64,000 nucleotides of DNA from Symbiodinium natans (GCA_905221605.1 CAJNDS010002256.1:478806-542805); one strand, 5' to 3'; shown: positions 1 through 10,520, counted from the stretch's first letter. Numbers and translations: made by a program. Notes: generated by a model not told the origin, from the sequence alone.

Positions 1-324
1 CGCACTGGACTCCTCGCCCGGCGGGCCAAGATCGTGGAGCGAGCCTGGGCGCAGGTTGCCCGGGAAGCGGTGGGGTCGGAAGGCCAAGTCGTTCCGCAGC
101 AGTGGCTGGCCAACACCACCGCCCCGCAGGTCGGAGCGCAGGACCGTCGCAGACTCGACCTCGTCGTTTATACGGGGCGCTGCGCAGTGGGGGAATGTGG
201 GGGAGCGCAATGCTGCGACGCCACGCTCGTTTCCCCGCTCACGCGATCGGGGCACCCGCAGCCATGCGCAGCGGCCGTGGATGGAGCCGTGCTGCGGGTG
301 GCTGAGCGCCGCAAGCACGCCGCA
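1..324 (+). mobile_element. Retroelement ORF, C-terminal part, upstream half
   Basis: An open frame (frame 1) enters at the window edge and is protein-like throughout, with landmarks VVPQQWLANTTAP, DRRRLDLVVY, GGAQCCDATLVSPLTRSGHPQP and VLRVAERRKHAA. I recall these as a recurrent C-terminal segment of reverse-transcriptase-type retroelement ORFs in dinoflagellate genomes; that is recollection, not a search. The frame stops making sense at 324, and the next residues (YPELTRGG) are found in the same frame from 1387. The piece is GC-rich compared with the AT-richer insert that follows. The upstream part, presumably including the polymerase domain, lies outside the window. It is a dead, interrupted copy. 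Confidence 0.6.
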
Positions 325-743
325 TCACTACTCCCAGATAATGCCTTTTCGAGGGGGCTCTACGGGGGGTAGGCTAAGGCAATACAAATGCCTTACCACC
401 CGGAAAATGCCTTAGCCACCCCCCTAATGCCTTAGCCACCCCCCCGAACCAAACAAAGATAAGAAGCTTGGATATCAGAGGACAAAGAAAAAGGATAACA
501 GAAACATGCCATGAGACCAAACGATACAATTCTGTATAATACTATATAATCGGTGGTGCAAAGCTTGAGAGAATGCGAGACATCTGATGACATCTGTTGA
601 GAGACTCGCCCCTTTCAGTTGGTTTTGTGTGCGTGTGTGAAATAATTGAGTGCACCATCGCAGTAGTATACAATAGGGTCCGATGCTCGAGGCCGACATA
701 TCTCTTGAGACGTCTTCGACCGCCAGGGTTTGCGTGCCCGGAA

Positions 744-793
744 GTATTGCCTTACAGACCCCTGCGCTCTCGTCCAAGGGTCCGGAAGGCATT
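744..793. repeat. Degenerate hairpin module, copy 1
   Basis: Starts GTATTGCCTTACAGACCCCT and ends GGAAGGCATT. It is a decayed version of the better-preserved palindrome 160 bp downstream, inside the nested element. Confidence 0.5.
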
Positions 794-902
794 CTCTAGT
801 GCCTGGTTGGTACTGATTGGTAATGCTCATCGGGATATTCAGGGATATTTCAGGGATTTTCAGGGTCAGGGTCTGAGGCGGTCCAAGCTCGGCTCCCAAG
901 AG

Positions 903-954
903 GTATTGCCTTACCGACCCCTGCGCTGTGGTGCAGGGGTCGGGAAGGCAATAC
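903..954. repeat. Near-perfect hairpin module, copy 2
   Basis: The arms GTATTGCCTTACCGACCCC and GGGGTCGGGAAGGCAATAC pair with one mismatch, closed by a short GC-containing loop. It is the second copy of the module at 744-793 and could fold as a cruciform or RNA hairpin. Confidence 0.75.
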
Positions 955-1377
955 TGCTGTGTGGGACATCTCCCTGTCAAAACCAGACACGGCAATCCTT
1001 GTAGAAAACTCATGGGTTTCCTTAGGAGGCCTTGCGGAAATTGGAGCCATGAGGCGGATTGAGGCAGCATGTGAGATTCTGAGCTTAGCTTCTTTGTCAA
1101 AATGCTTTGAGTCAAAGAAAGCACCTTCACAGATAGGAGACTGACTCTCTAGACAGCAGCAGGGCCGATGTCGCTGTTGAAGGGGTCTAGGGCAGAGATG
1201 GGCAGAGGGCTTAGATTTATGTTTAAGTTTTGCTCCATGGTCGTGGTGGTTTTCTATGGTTTTCTGCAGTTTGTTGAGTTTTGGGGACCCGGGTCCAGGG
1301 CTCTTCAAGGCATTAGAGATACGACCGAGAATGCCTTAACCGGGGGGGGGAGGGATCCATGCTTTATTTGTAGTGAT

Positions 1378-1774
1378 CACGCCGCATACCCAGAGCTCAC
1401 GCGAGGGGGACCGCAAACGCTCGTCGTGCTCGGCACCGAGGTGGGCGGCCGCTGGAACGCCCAGGCCCGAGGCTTCGTGCGAGACCTGGTGCGTCTCAAA
1501 GCGTACCGCACCCCCCTCCCCGTGCGCGCGGCCGCGACAGCGGCTTGGGCGGGGCGCTGGCGGAGCATGCTTTCAGTCGCGGTGCAGCAGGCAGTTGCTA
1601 GTACGGCTGTGGGAGGCGCCTGGCGGCAGCCGCTGCAACCTGAGGCTGGCGAGGGCCCGCCGCTCGACAGCGTCATCCACCACGCTGCCCCTGAAGGCCA
1701 TAGTCGCCTGCCCCTGCGGCCGTAGCGAAGGGACACCTTCCGGCAAGCAGAAAAAGGTGCGCGGAAAAAAAAAA
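1378..1774 (+). mobile_element. Retroelement ORF, C-terminal end and poly(A) tail
   Basis: Continues the frame broken at 324: YPELTRGGPQTLVVLG, EVGGRWN, FVRDLVRL, LSVAVQQAVASTA, and the ending HSRLPLRP before the TAG at 1723-1725. About 40 bp after the stop is a run of ten A (1765-1774), consistent with the 3' end of a retroposed RNA. Residues upstream of HAA in the local frame (1168-1377) belong to the inserted DNA element, not to this protein. The ending SRLPLRP is, from memory, typical of this family. This is the 3' end of a non-LTR-like element. Confidence 0.6.
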
Positions 1775-2810
1775 TGGCTGGGACTTTTTGGGGTCGTGGG
1801 CTGGACCTGCGTTCCTTGGGGGGAAGGCGTCCGGAGGCAAAGTGGATGGGACTGGGGCCGCCCGCTGTAGCGGCCTCGCTCAAAAGCCCAAGCCCTCGCC
1901 AGTAGTAGGTCGCGTCCCTGTGCTCCGCTCTCGTCGCAAGCAGCGTGCGAGGTGCCAGCAAAAAAACATTTCCGGGAGGCAAGCAGTGAGTGCCGCGGGG
2001 TCGCTCGCTCCGCGGATGCATCACCCCCTCGGCCGCGATCGCCCCCGCCCGCGGCCACGGCGGCCGCGACTCGGGGCGACGGTATCCACGCCCTCCTGCA
2101 TGCCCTTCGCACGCGCTGGCCGCACACAGTGGCTGCGCGAGCGTGTGCGGGCGTTGACCATCGTAGGCCAGCGGGGTTCCTGACGGATGCGGCATGTCGC
2201 GCATGGCAGGCCGTGCCCGACTTGGGAAACCGCTGCAGCTTGCAGGAACGGGACATATACAGCCAAGACGCGCGTTCGCCGTGCCCGGCGGGCACGCGTT
2301 TTGCCATGAATGCCATGGAAGCGGGGCGGGGACCTCGGCAGTTGGCATAGGCGTGGGCGACGGCGGGGGCGTGCGGCCGCGCGTGGTTTCGTCACCGGGC
2401 ACGAACCGGTCGGGCGAGCGTGGGCGCGGCCGCGCTCTGAGGGAACGGCCTGGGCGGCACGAGTCACACACGTGTACGTGGCTCGCGGGCGCTGCGTCGT
2501 CGACGGCGGCGTGCGGCGTGCACGTTGGGCACTGAACGTGTCAGAGACCGTCTCAGCTTCGGACGCGGGCTCCTCAGCTACAGGGGCGCGTTGGGGGCCC
2601 GTGTCCGCGTTGAGGGCGGCTGGAGGACAGAACCCCATCTGAGCGAGCGCGTGGCGCACGCGGAGGCGTCGCTGCCTGGCCGGCGGTCCGGTCCAACGCA
2701 AGCATGGAGGCTTGGCTCTCTGAATGGAGGGAGGGAAAAAGAAGAGGGAGAGCCGCTCCAAGCGTTTTGTGCCGAAACCGAAGTCCGCGAAGAAGAGCTA
2801 GATAAATGTT
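1775..2810. other. GC- and CpG-rich tract with overlapping open frames, no supported gene
   Basis: Both strands are open in several frames here (up to 364 codons on the minus strand) because the tract is GC-rich and stop-poor. Translations are Arg/Pro/Ala-rich and I recognise no domain. The composition resembles the retroelement just upstream, so another decayed retroelement piece is the likeliest reading. Confidence 0.35.
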
Positions 2811-4057
2811 AAAAACAAAATCCGTTGCCAGACGTTGCCAGCGTACAGCGCTTCATGAGTTCGAGGGTTTTATTGCTAGAGGTCTGGGGACAGCGCTTGC
2901 ATGGAGATTTGATTTTTTGAAACACATCAATGCTGTGGAGACGTGTACGTGCACGGCGTCCCATGGGGGTTTGTAGGATTCGATCTATGATTCGATCTCG
3001 ACGTCGTGCTTGAAGACATGATGTTGCGTCCATGTCATTTTCCGAAATGAGCAGCGTCCACGGGGGTTTCGAGTGGTAAAACAAAAGTAACCACTCCACT
3101 GGACACCACTTTGCATTTGTCAAGCAGGGCTCTGGCAACCATGGCGTTGTCATAGCAACAAATATATTTGGGGGTTTGCGGGCAATGCCCAGTAGCAATC
3201 ACGAGGTTAGTAAGGCACTCTCACCTTGGTTTTTCCATGTTTCTGCTTGGTTCGCGCATGAGCTTTCAACCAACCCAAGCTTTCAACCAACCCAGGCAAG
3301 CACGGTGGGTCGACGAAAGGCGCGTTTCTCATTATGCATTGTTGCTGACTGGCTGGGAGCATTCGTGTTGTCAGGTATCATAAGCACCCATGGCTTCTCG
3401 CGAAAATCAGCAGCACTGCCGCCCAGCCCTTGGCATCACCAGCGATTCCTCGGGGGCGATGGGCTTATTCATTGCAATCAACGCTTTGCGTGTGGCATTG
3501 AGGCGGCGGCACATCCACCAGTAGAACCGCCCCCAGCTATGAGGGAGAAGGCGCAGCCCGAGCCAGTCAGAATCCAAGAAATCCCTTGCGTCAATAGCTT
3601 AGATGGGTCTGAGCAAGGGTGCCATCACACGCGAAAGCGTGACGGAAGGCCCGCGAAAAGCTGTAAGTTATGGGGCACGTGGCATCGCCAGTCAGCCCCG
3701 TCTGATTATGACTAGAAAAATCTGCTTAAACCACGCCCAAACCCTCGAAATTCAATCGTCAACCTCTACCGTATGCGCCTATTTGCACCTCAAACCCACA
3801 ACGCTAACCATGAGACTTGTAAAACTTGTACTTCCTAAAACCCATTCGCCAGCAGTCCTGCACGAGGCTTCTTCTTGGGTACGACATACTTATCGCTTTC
3901 CTTCCCCCACTGTCATGCGTTTGCGGTCCCCTGCTTTGCACAGGGCAAGTGGAGCGTTGTTCCCGACGGTCCTGCCGACAAGGACTGTTTTTGTTGAAGG
4001 GTTCCGGGTTCACTCATGTTGACGGCACTGTTTGACTGTACAGCGTTCCCCCCGGTG
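2811..4057. other. No supported gene
   Basis: Only short frames. A 17-bp direct repeat (CTTTCAACCAACCCAAG/G) occurs twice around 3263-3297. Confidence 0.4.
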
Positions 4058-4107
4058 CCGCTGCTGCTGATGCTGCCGCTGCTGCTGCGGCTGCTGCTGC
4101 GGCTGCA
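4058..4107 (+). repeat. CTG/CGG-rich trinucleotide tract
   Basis: Imperfect run of CTG and CGG triplets, interrupted by GATG and GCCG units. Confidence 0.8.
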
Positions 4108-4176
4108 GACTGCGGAAGTTAATTTTGGAACTTGGTCTCAGTACCGTACATTGGCTCACCAGACTTGTTGCGCCCG

Positions 4177-4554
4177 ATGTGCTATGTGGTTTTTTCGTGT
4201 GAGTTTATCATGGAAGTTATGACATTTTGCCGTTGTGATGCTGGCCTTCTTTTCCACGCTGAATACGCAATGCGCTTGAAGGACGGGTGGCAATATTCGA
4301 CCGACTTCCACAAGACTCCCTCGAAATGGGGTGCAACTTCGCAGCAACTGCTGATGCCTCAGCGCGTCGCTCGAAACGCTTCTGCTTCAGCGTCAAACTC
4401 AGGCAAAGTCCACAATCGGACTTTGCCGGAAGAGGCGCTGGGAATGCAGCTTCGACGCTCAACTGCAAGGCAAATGAGGACGATCATGCATGGAGGCAGG
4501 TGCCAAGCAATGACAGTAACCACAAGAATTTACATAAATCCTTGGGTTGGTTGA
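4177..4554 (+). CDS. Candidate ORF with a DysF-like YSTDF...WGA segment
   Basis: Reading frame from the first in-frame ATG. Around codons 30-50 it reads DGWQYSTDF followed by KWGAT. A related segment, RQYSTDF followed by RWGAS, is found 2.1 kb downstream on the same strand (6387-6701). The pattern of a Trp/Tyr-rich strand then DF and a later W resembles the C-terminal DysF motif of dysferlin/peroxin/VPS13-type proteins, where it is normally followed by an Arg-rich RRxW motif; I do not see a clear RRxW here. The frame may be a single exon or a gene fragment. Shared residues between two diverged loci support coding ancestry; family and boundaries are uncertain. Confidence 0.3.
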   Translation: MCYVVFSCEFIMEVMTFCRCDAGLLFHAEYAMRLKDGWQYSTDFHKTPSKWGATSQQLLMPQRVARNASASASNSGKVHNRTLPEEALGMQLRRSTARQMRTIMHGGRCQAMTVTTRIYINPWVG

Positions 4555-4904
4555 CTTGGCCTCGTTGATCGCATGTCGCATCCACACCGAGGTGCAAATT
4601 CAGTATTGTTGCTTGTATTTGTGCAGGTAGTGATTCAATGTGAGGTTCGTCAGCCTCGCCTTATTTCACCTCGACTGGTGAAGGTACAGATGTGGGAGCT
4701 GCAACGGAGGACGCCTGGGGAGATGAAACACTGAAGCACATGCACACGAAGCCATGTTGTGAGTTCCAAGTACAAGAATTGCGGCTCATCAAGCACATGC
4801 AAGGACAACAATTTTCCAGACCGACTGGCGTGCTCCATTCCTTCCTCATGACGTTCCTTGACCCTGTGAAGATGCAAAAGATGGAAAGTTGTGTGTATGC
4901 TGGA

Positions 4905-5155
4905 AAATACTTGAAAATTCTCGAACGTGGTTGAAAATGCTCGAAAATGCGCGAAAATGCTCGAAAATGATCGAAAATGCTGGAAAACGCAAGAAAATAT
5001 CCGACAATGCCCGCAAATGGTCGGAAATGGTCGACAATGTTGGACAATGCTCGAAATTACTCGAAATTGCTCGAAAAAGCTCGAAAATGCTACTAAAATG
5101 CTCGGAAATGCTCGGAAATAGGCGGAAATGCTCGGAAATGCTGAAAATGCCCAGC
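4905..5155 (+). repeat. Degenerate ~10-12 bp tandem repeat (TCGAAAATGC)
   Basis: More than twenty diverged copies of TCGAAAATGC / TCGGAAATGC in direct orientation, with a short outlier at 5299-5335. All three frames of each strand stay open because the unit lacks stop codons; the apparent ORFs are artefacts. Confidence 0.85.
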
Positions 5156-5261
5156 CCAGCACTCTTTGCTATCGGACACCAAGCCTCAGCCGTCTCTAGC
5201 AGTCTTTAGTTTCAAGGTTTCTTACCCGTGCACTCTTTGCTATCGAGCACTAAGTCCCAAC

Positions 5262-5292
5262 AGGGTTTCGGGTTTAGGGTTTAAGGTTTAGG
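5262..5292 (+). repeat. Interstitial telomere-like TTTAGGG, degenerate
   Basis: A few TTTAGGG copies mixed with GGGTTTCG and TTTAAGG variants. Confidence 0.7.
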
Positions 5293-5335
5293 AGTTAAAC
5301 GTGCTCGAAAATGCTTGATAATGCTCCAAAATAGT

Positions 5336-6386
5336 GAAAAAAGGATCGGAAATGCAGCCAAACGGTTGATTCTCAAATTGTTTCAACACACTGTACGACT
5401 TTGCTGGCCTTGCAATGGGGCATGATCGAGAATCGCGTGCATAGTTGTCATGGGACGTGCAGAAACACGTTGGTCGCGTTTTTTTTTCTGGATTGCTTTA
5501 ATCGTTTTTTTCACATGCTAAATTGCAACACTCTGCTTGCCCTTACCATGGTCAGGCTTTGCGGCAACGCTTGCGGTGGGTAGATTTGGACTTCAACATC
5601 CACCCTTGGCGCCTTTTCCGACAATGGACAGTGACATTCACACACTCCGACGCCGATGTCCATGCAGGGGAGATCTTTGCATGACTTTGAGAACCGCGTG
5701 GGCTAGCCCTCTGGAACCTTTGACCAGGAGCCTGTCAGATCCTGCGACTTTTGCCTCTTCGGAAAAGCCGCCGATCAAAGCGCCCGAGGGTTGGGAGGCT
5801 TGTGGCACAGCACGTGCTTAGCAAAGCCAGAAAGTCAGATCACTCACAGCACGGGCCCAGCTCCCTGTTTGGCTAAAGCACACCTCACATACAGTATCTG
5901 CCCCGATCAGGCAGAGGGTTGGGTCGTGGCCGAGCCTTCAGGAGTACGGGTGCAGAGAGCATGGCGGGTCAGGGGCTGATGAATAGAGTTGATTGTTCAG
6001 GGGTTATCCGCCGATGAGTTGGCTGTCGTTGCATTACAGTAGCGTGGGCAGCCTGACGGTGAAAGCCAGGATAAGCCAGGGGAACAGACTAGATTCTAGA
6101 CACCGTACACATAGTGACGGACGTGTTGTTCCCAAGAACACAACATGGCACAAGCTTTTTCATCGTCAGCATGTCAGAATGCAGCAGGAACATGTGACCC
6201 TGCACGGTGGCAACTTGGCTTGCACGATGGCAGTGAGGGCTGCCAAAAAAGCTTGGAATAGACCATGGTATCCTGTGGTCGTGGCTGCAAGCTTGTCACT
6301 TCCAAGGCGAACCCTGTCACGTTTTTGAAGACTGCGGCAAGAAATAGCAACTTTGTACACTCAGCAAGTGGCTGTGCTTGCGCGAG
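5336..6386. other. No supported gene
   Basis: Short frames only; nothing recognised. Confidence 0.4.
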
Positions 6387-6701
6387 ATGAGGCAGTATTC
6401 CACAGACTTCAACCGATCCAGCAATCGCTGGGGCGCCTCGGCATTCCTTCAGTGCCCTGCGTACAGAAAGGATGAAGGCATTGCCCTGGAGTTCGGTTCC
6501 GTTCTAGCAGTTTTGGGGTTTGTGACCCAAACGGAAAAGCTCCGGGGTGCTCCGAGCTTGCACGATGGCGCGCACAAACTTTCCGGCTCGAGGGTGCTGA
6601 CAGATTTCATCTGTACCATGCGTTGTCCAGTGGGCAGGTTCCAATTCAACCGGGATGAGTTGCCGAAGGTGCCGGCTGGGCAGGATGATTTCACAACGTG
6701 A
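6387..6701 (+). CDS. Candidate ORF with a second YSTDF...WGA segment
   Basis: ATG-initiated frame beginning MRQYSTDF and continuing to RWGASA, matching the WQYSTDF...KWGATS segment at about 4285-4345. The remainder (about 85 codons, including VLGFVTQTEKL and RCPVGRFQFNRDELPKV) is protein-like but unrecognised. As with its partner, a DysF-like exon is possible. The DNA of the two segments is roughly 70% alike by eye, so they are old paralogues or repeats, not a recent copy. Both lie on the plus strand and could be tandem genes or exons of one gene. Confidence 0.3.
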   Translation: MRQYSTDFNRSSNRWGASAFLQCPAYRKDEGIALEFGSVLAVLGFVTQTEKLRGAPSLHDGAHKLSGSRVLTDFICTMRCPVGRFQFNRDELPKVPAGQDDFTT

Positions 6702-6890
6702 AGATATCCCAAAACGCAAGGCAGTAAGTATGCGCACGGTTTTGATGACGGGGATTCTAAGGCCATCAGCAGGCTCAACAGGAGTAATGATTCGAGAGTG
6801 CAGTGGGGCATCTCTGTTCCGAAGGCGGCTCTGGGCCTGCATTTTTACGGAGCGCTGCCGCTTGAAGCTTTGAGGGCTGCTTGGCTTAGA

Positions 6891-6930
6891 AGGGTTAAGG
6901 TTTAGGGTTTGGGGTTTAGGGTTTAGGGTT
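6891..6930 (+). repeat. Interstitial TTTAGGG array
   Basis: About five copies of GGGTTTA, first ones degenerate. Confidence 0.85.
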
Positions 6931-7089
6931 ACGGTAATTTCCTACTCAGTCTCACAGGTGATAATATGGTCACTTCTCTAAATTGCGGGTGGGACCCACT
7001 GGGGCCTGCATATTTACGATACTCTCAGCTGTGGTTTTGTTAATTTTTAGCTTATTCAACACATCAAAAATAAACGAAGAGGCAAGCGA

Positions 7090-7800
7090 ACTTCTTGAAG
7101 TCAAGCGACCTCAGAGACACATACACATAGATTTTGAGAAAGTACATCTTCAACCAAAACAATTGGTTCAAGCAAAAGCCATACAAATTAAGACATAAAA
7201 GCATCTGCAACCAAAACCCTACATTTGAGAAAAACGCCTACCTTTTCAACCTATGAGAGAACACAACTCCGTTGCCAGCCAAAAACCATACACGTTCAGA
7301 AAGAAGACCTGCACGTCCAATTTTAAAAGCTTCGCACTTTCAGGAACACTACACTCACTACACGTTTAACCAACAACCATACACTTTGAGAAAACAATCA
7401 GCCAAAACCATACACTTTGAGGCAAACATCTTACATTTTCATCCAAAACCATGCACTTTCAGGGAAACAACCCTATAGTTTCAACCAAAGACCATAGACT
7501 TTTAGCAAGAAAACGCCTGCATTTTCCATGCAAACATTTTCAACCAAAACCTTACACTTGGACAACTTTTCCAACTAAAAGCCACAAACTCATATTTGGA
7601 CAAAGACAAAATATACGTTCAACCATAAACTTTGAGAAAGAAGACGAGCATTTTCAACCAAAAGCAACCATGGCTTGTGAGAAAAAGTCCTCCTTTTTTT
7701 AACCAAAAACCATACACTTTGACAACAAGAAACCTAAATTGTCAACCGTTTAACCAAAAAGGCATACACTTTGGGATAAAAAGCATACACGGCCAGCAAA
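7090..7800 (+). repeat. Degenerate ~39-bp tandem array, left arm
   Basis: AT-rich, stop-poor tract made of diverged copies of a unit containing TTCAACCAAAACCATACACT followed by TTGAGAAA. The same unit appears in reverse complement at 8100-8475. Local open frames are artefacts of the repeat. Confidence 0.8.
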
Positions 7801-8100
7801 AGCACATGCACTGTCGCTTAAAGTGCATGCTGCATTCACTTTTGGCAAAAGCGAATGCTTTTTGTCAAAAGTGTATATACTTGTGCCCGAAAGCGCATGC
7901 AGTGCATGCACTTTCGATCAAAAGTGTATAAATGTTTGAAAAAGGCATGCGCTTCTGCAACAAGTGCATGCACTTCGGGCAAAAGTGAACACTTGAAAAA
8001 CGCATACGCCTTTGCCAAAAGTGTATGCAGCTTGGGCGAAAGTGTATGTAGTTTTTCTGGAAGTGTATGCTTTTCTTTTCCCAAAGTGCATGCGTGTTTT
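7800..8100. repeat. Spacer array of AAAGTGTATGC / GTGCATGC units
   Basis: The centre of the mirrored structure. Units such as CAAAAGTGTATGC and AAAGTGCATGCA alternate; the GTGCATGCAC core is itself palindromic. Confidence 0.75.
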
Positions 8101-8475
8101 CTCAAAATGTATGGCTGTTGGTTGACAAAGTAGGTTTCTTGTTGTCCAAGTGTATGGTTTTGGGTTTAACATGTAGATTTTCTCACAAGCCAAGAATGTT
8201 TGTTTTTCTTTCCCAATGTGTATGGTTTATGGTTGAGCATATAGGCATCCGAACGTGCCTGGTGTTTGGTTGAAAATGGAGCTTCTGTCATGAAAGTTCA
8301 CGGTTTTTAGTTGAACATGTGGCGTCATTTCTCAAGATGTATGATGTTGGCTGAAAATGTAGGTTTCTTTTTCTCAATGTGTATGGTTTTGGTTGGAAAT
8401 GTAGGTTGTTCTTCTCAAAGTGTATGGCTGTTAGTTGAACATGTAGGTTGTGTTTTCTGAAAGTGTAAGTATTTG
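8100..8475 (-). repeat. Degenerate ~39-bp tandem array, right arm (inverted)
   Basis: Units read CTCAAAGTGTATGGTTTTGG then TTGAAAATGTAGGTTT, the reverse complement of the left-arm unit at 7090-7800. Confidence 0.8.
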
Positions 8476-8492
8476 CTGAGGACCGGGGAAGT

Positions 8493-8517
8493 GGGGGGCG
8501 GAGCCCCCCAAAAAAAA
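8493..8517. repeat. GC hairpin followed by poly(A)
   Basis: GGGGGGCGGAGCCCCCC followed by eight A. It looks like the end of a mobile element or a structured RNA 3' end. Bacterial-type termination is not implied in this genome. Confidence 0.6.
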
Positions 8518-10500
8518 TCTGTCTCAGTAGCATGACCGATTTTGTTTTTGTTTGCCCCCTCCCCCTCTGCGCATATGCCTCTCCGAGTTCATATAAGATT
8601 AAAGGTAGGATACTCCCCCTCTGCCTATGCTCCTCTTACATAGTTTTAAAATGCCGGCCCCACTGGGGTCCCTTGTTGAATACTCTTCGCTGCTCAGGTC
8701 GGCATTGGCTACTAGCCATGGAGGGATCCATCAGCACTGAGAGGGCAACATGACAATTATGTTTTTCGCAGTCAGTTCAGTCTGTTGCGCGCATGGTGTG
8801 CTCGGCCCACTTCAAGTATGATATATGCTAGTGTCTAAATACGATTATTGTTATTTCTGGGTTCAATATTTGGGTGGAGGCCATGCCTGTGGCAAGCAGG
8901 AATCCGGAATCAAGAACAGGATGAGGGCACACGCTGGCACGCTGGGCTGCGACATGGCCAAACCTGGTAGCTGAATTTCAAGCACAAAGTGCCAGTTGCA
9001 ACAGTCCCCATTGGCTTTAAATACGTCTGCGTTGTTCAATATTGGGAAGTCCGCTGCGAAGCAACCCATGTTAATGTGTCGGGGTATTTGTGCCTTCCAG
9101 AAAAGGGAGAAGCAGACAGGGTCTGGGAGGCAAGTATTGTTCTGCAACTTTGGCTTCAAGGCATTTCAAGCTTTGCGTGAGGTCTGGGGTGTGCGGAAAC
9201 TTTTGGGTGCGCATTTTGTTCTTCTAAGCCTTTTGTTGTATGCTTCGCTTGATTTTGCTTGACTCGAGCGACGAGCTGAATTGGAAGTGATCCTGTTGGG
9301 ATCACGGAAGCACGAATAAGTTCAGCATGTCTTTTGCCGGCAGGAACACGCGTGAGGGTGCAAAACCTCATCGCATGCTCAACTTGCCCAGCATGCGCTG
9401 GCCGGCGCAGATTTGCCGGCCATTTAGTGTGTATATTTGTTGTATACTTGCCTTACAACTGCGTTAAAAGTTAAAACTGTTTTCAGCAGCTGCTGTGGGA
9501 GGAGCGTGCAGGCGTTGCCTGCAAAATGCGTGCTGAACTCTGCAAGAAGGTCACAGATCAAGTGCCGCAACAGGACAAATTCGCCAAGCCTTCCTTCACA
9601 TGGCAGACTCCGGACAGGGACACACTACAGGATCTGAACCTGCGGCATTTACCGTGCAGCTGCGGTCTCGCTCGTTGGGTGACAAAGTGCCTTCGTGCAT
9701 AATCAATTAGCCACCATACAAAACAGCTCAGCGCATATCCGATAGTAAGGTGTTCCAGCTTCACTGAACGAGCGGCTTCCCAGCCTCCGAAAGGAGTGGG
9801 GGAGCTCCGCGAAGAGGTTCCAGCCCGCGGTGCGCGGATCGCGGAAGGAAAAAGCTTGCCATAAAAGCCACATGTTCTTTCGTCCCAAAAGCAGAAGCAG
9901 ACATGTCTACACCTACAAGAACCGTCTTCTACTGCAGCATCAGCTCCCCATTGGGCAACGGCACGAAAGCGACTTGTAGAACGATAGGAGGGTGTAAGAA
10001 GCAACATGAAGCAACTCTTGGCATGTTCTTCAGCTTTCACATGAAGCGGTCAATTGTCCCCCAAAGCCTTATTCTCGATTGCCGTTTCCAGAATCTCTCC
10101 TGGTAGGGATTCTTGTGCTGGCTCATCCTGGTGCTGAAGGCCATTCTGCGGAACTGGCTGCACGCATCCGCACAAAATCGCAGGTTCTGAACTTAACGTG
10201 ATTGGGTTGGAGTCAGCTAGAGTCTGCTAGAGAAGCGCTTCCCTCAATCCGTAATGGATCCGCCTTGCATGCCCTATGGGGCGAAAGCCTCATGATGGCC
10301 CTAGAAGGATGTTTCAAACACACTTCTGTTGCAGGCCGCCCAGACCGCCCTGCCCATGGAGTGTGGCGAGGTATGCCAGGCTGCGGGCAGGGGCATTGTT
10401 GTCATCTCAATATGTGAGAATACAGTAACCTTCCATTGGGATCCTCATCACTCTGACGTTCGCCAGGAGCAGGTGTCCGAGTGGACTGCGGGCATTCTCA
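8518..10500. other. No supported gene
   Basis: Small frames on both strands, none with recognisable features. Confidence 0.4.
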
Positions 10501-10520
10501 TGATCCCAGTTCCTAACGGG

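Larger units (their letters stand above)
325..1377. mobile_element. Nested ~1.05 kb non-autonomous DNA transposon-like insertion
   Basis: This block sits inside the retroelement ORF. The 10-bp sequence CACGCCGCAT occurs at 316-325 and again at 1378-1387, as expected of a target-site duplication. The inner ends are inverted: TCACTAC at 325-331 and GTAGTGA at 1370-1376. Removing the block and one copy of the repeat restores the host reading frame exactly. The interior has many copies of an AATGCCTTA motif with C-rich spacers (378-445) and two hairpin modules. No transposase is visible. The 9-10 bp duplication suits Mutator-like elements better than CACTA elements, despite the CACTAC terminus, but the superfamily is uncertain. 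Confidence 0.65.

Noticed and set aside
325-1377. CACTA-superfamily assignment from the CACTAC terminus
   Set aside because: The 9-10 bp target duplication is too long for CACTA elements, which make 2-3 bp duplications.
1377-2471. 364-codon minus-strand ORF and overlapping neighbours
   Set aside because: It lies antisense to the retroelement end and in a GC-rich, stop-poor tract open in several frames; composition is Arg/Pro/Ala-rich with no motif.
4142-4162. CCGTACATTGGCTCA resembling a spliced-leader relic
   Set aside because: Needs four gaps to align and no gene starts immediately downstream.
7251-8193. Several 70-100 codon frames
   Set aside because: They are translations of the mirrored 39-bp arrays.
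7090-8475. CRISPR-like appearance of regularly spaced repeats
   Set aside because: Units are diverged and directly adjacent, spacers are not distinct, and the genome is eukaryotic.
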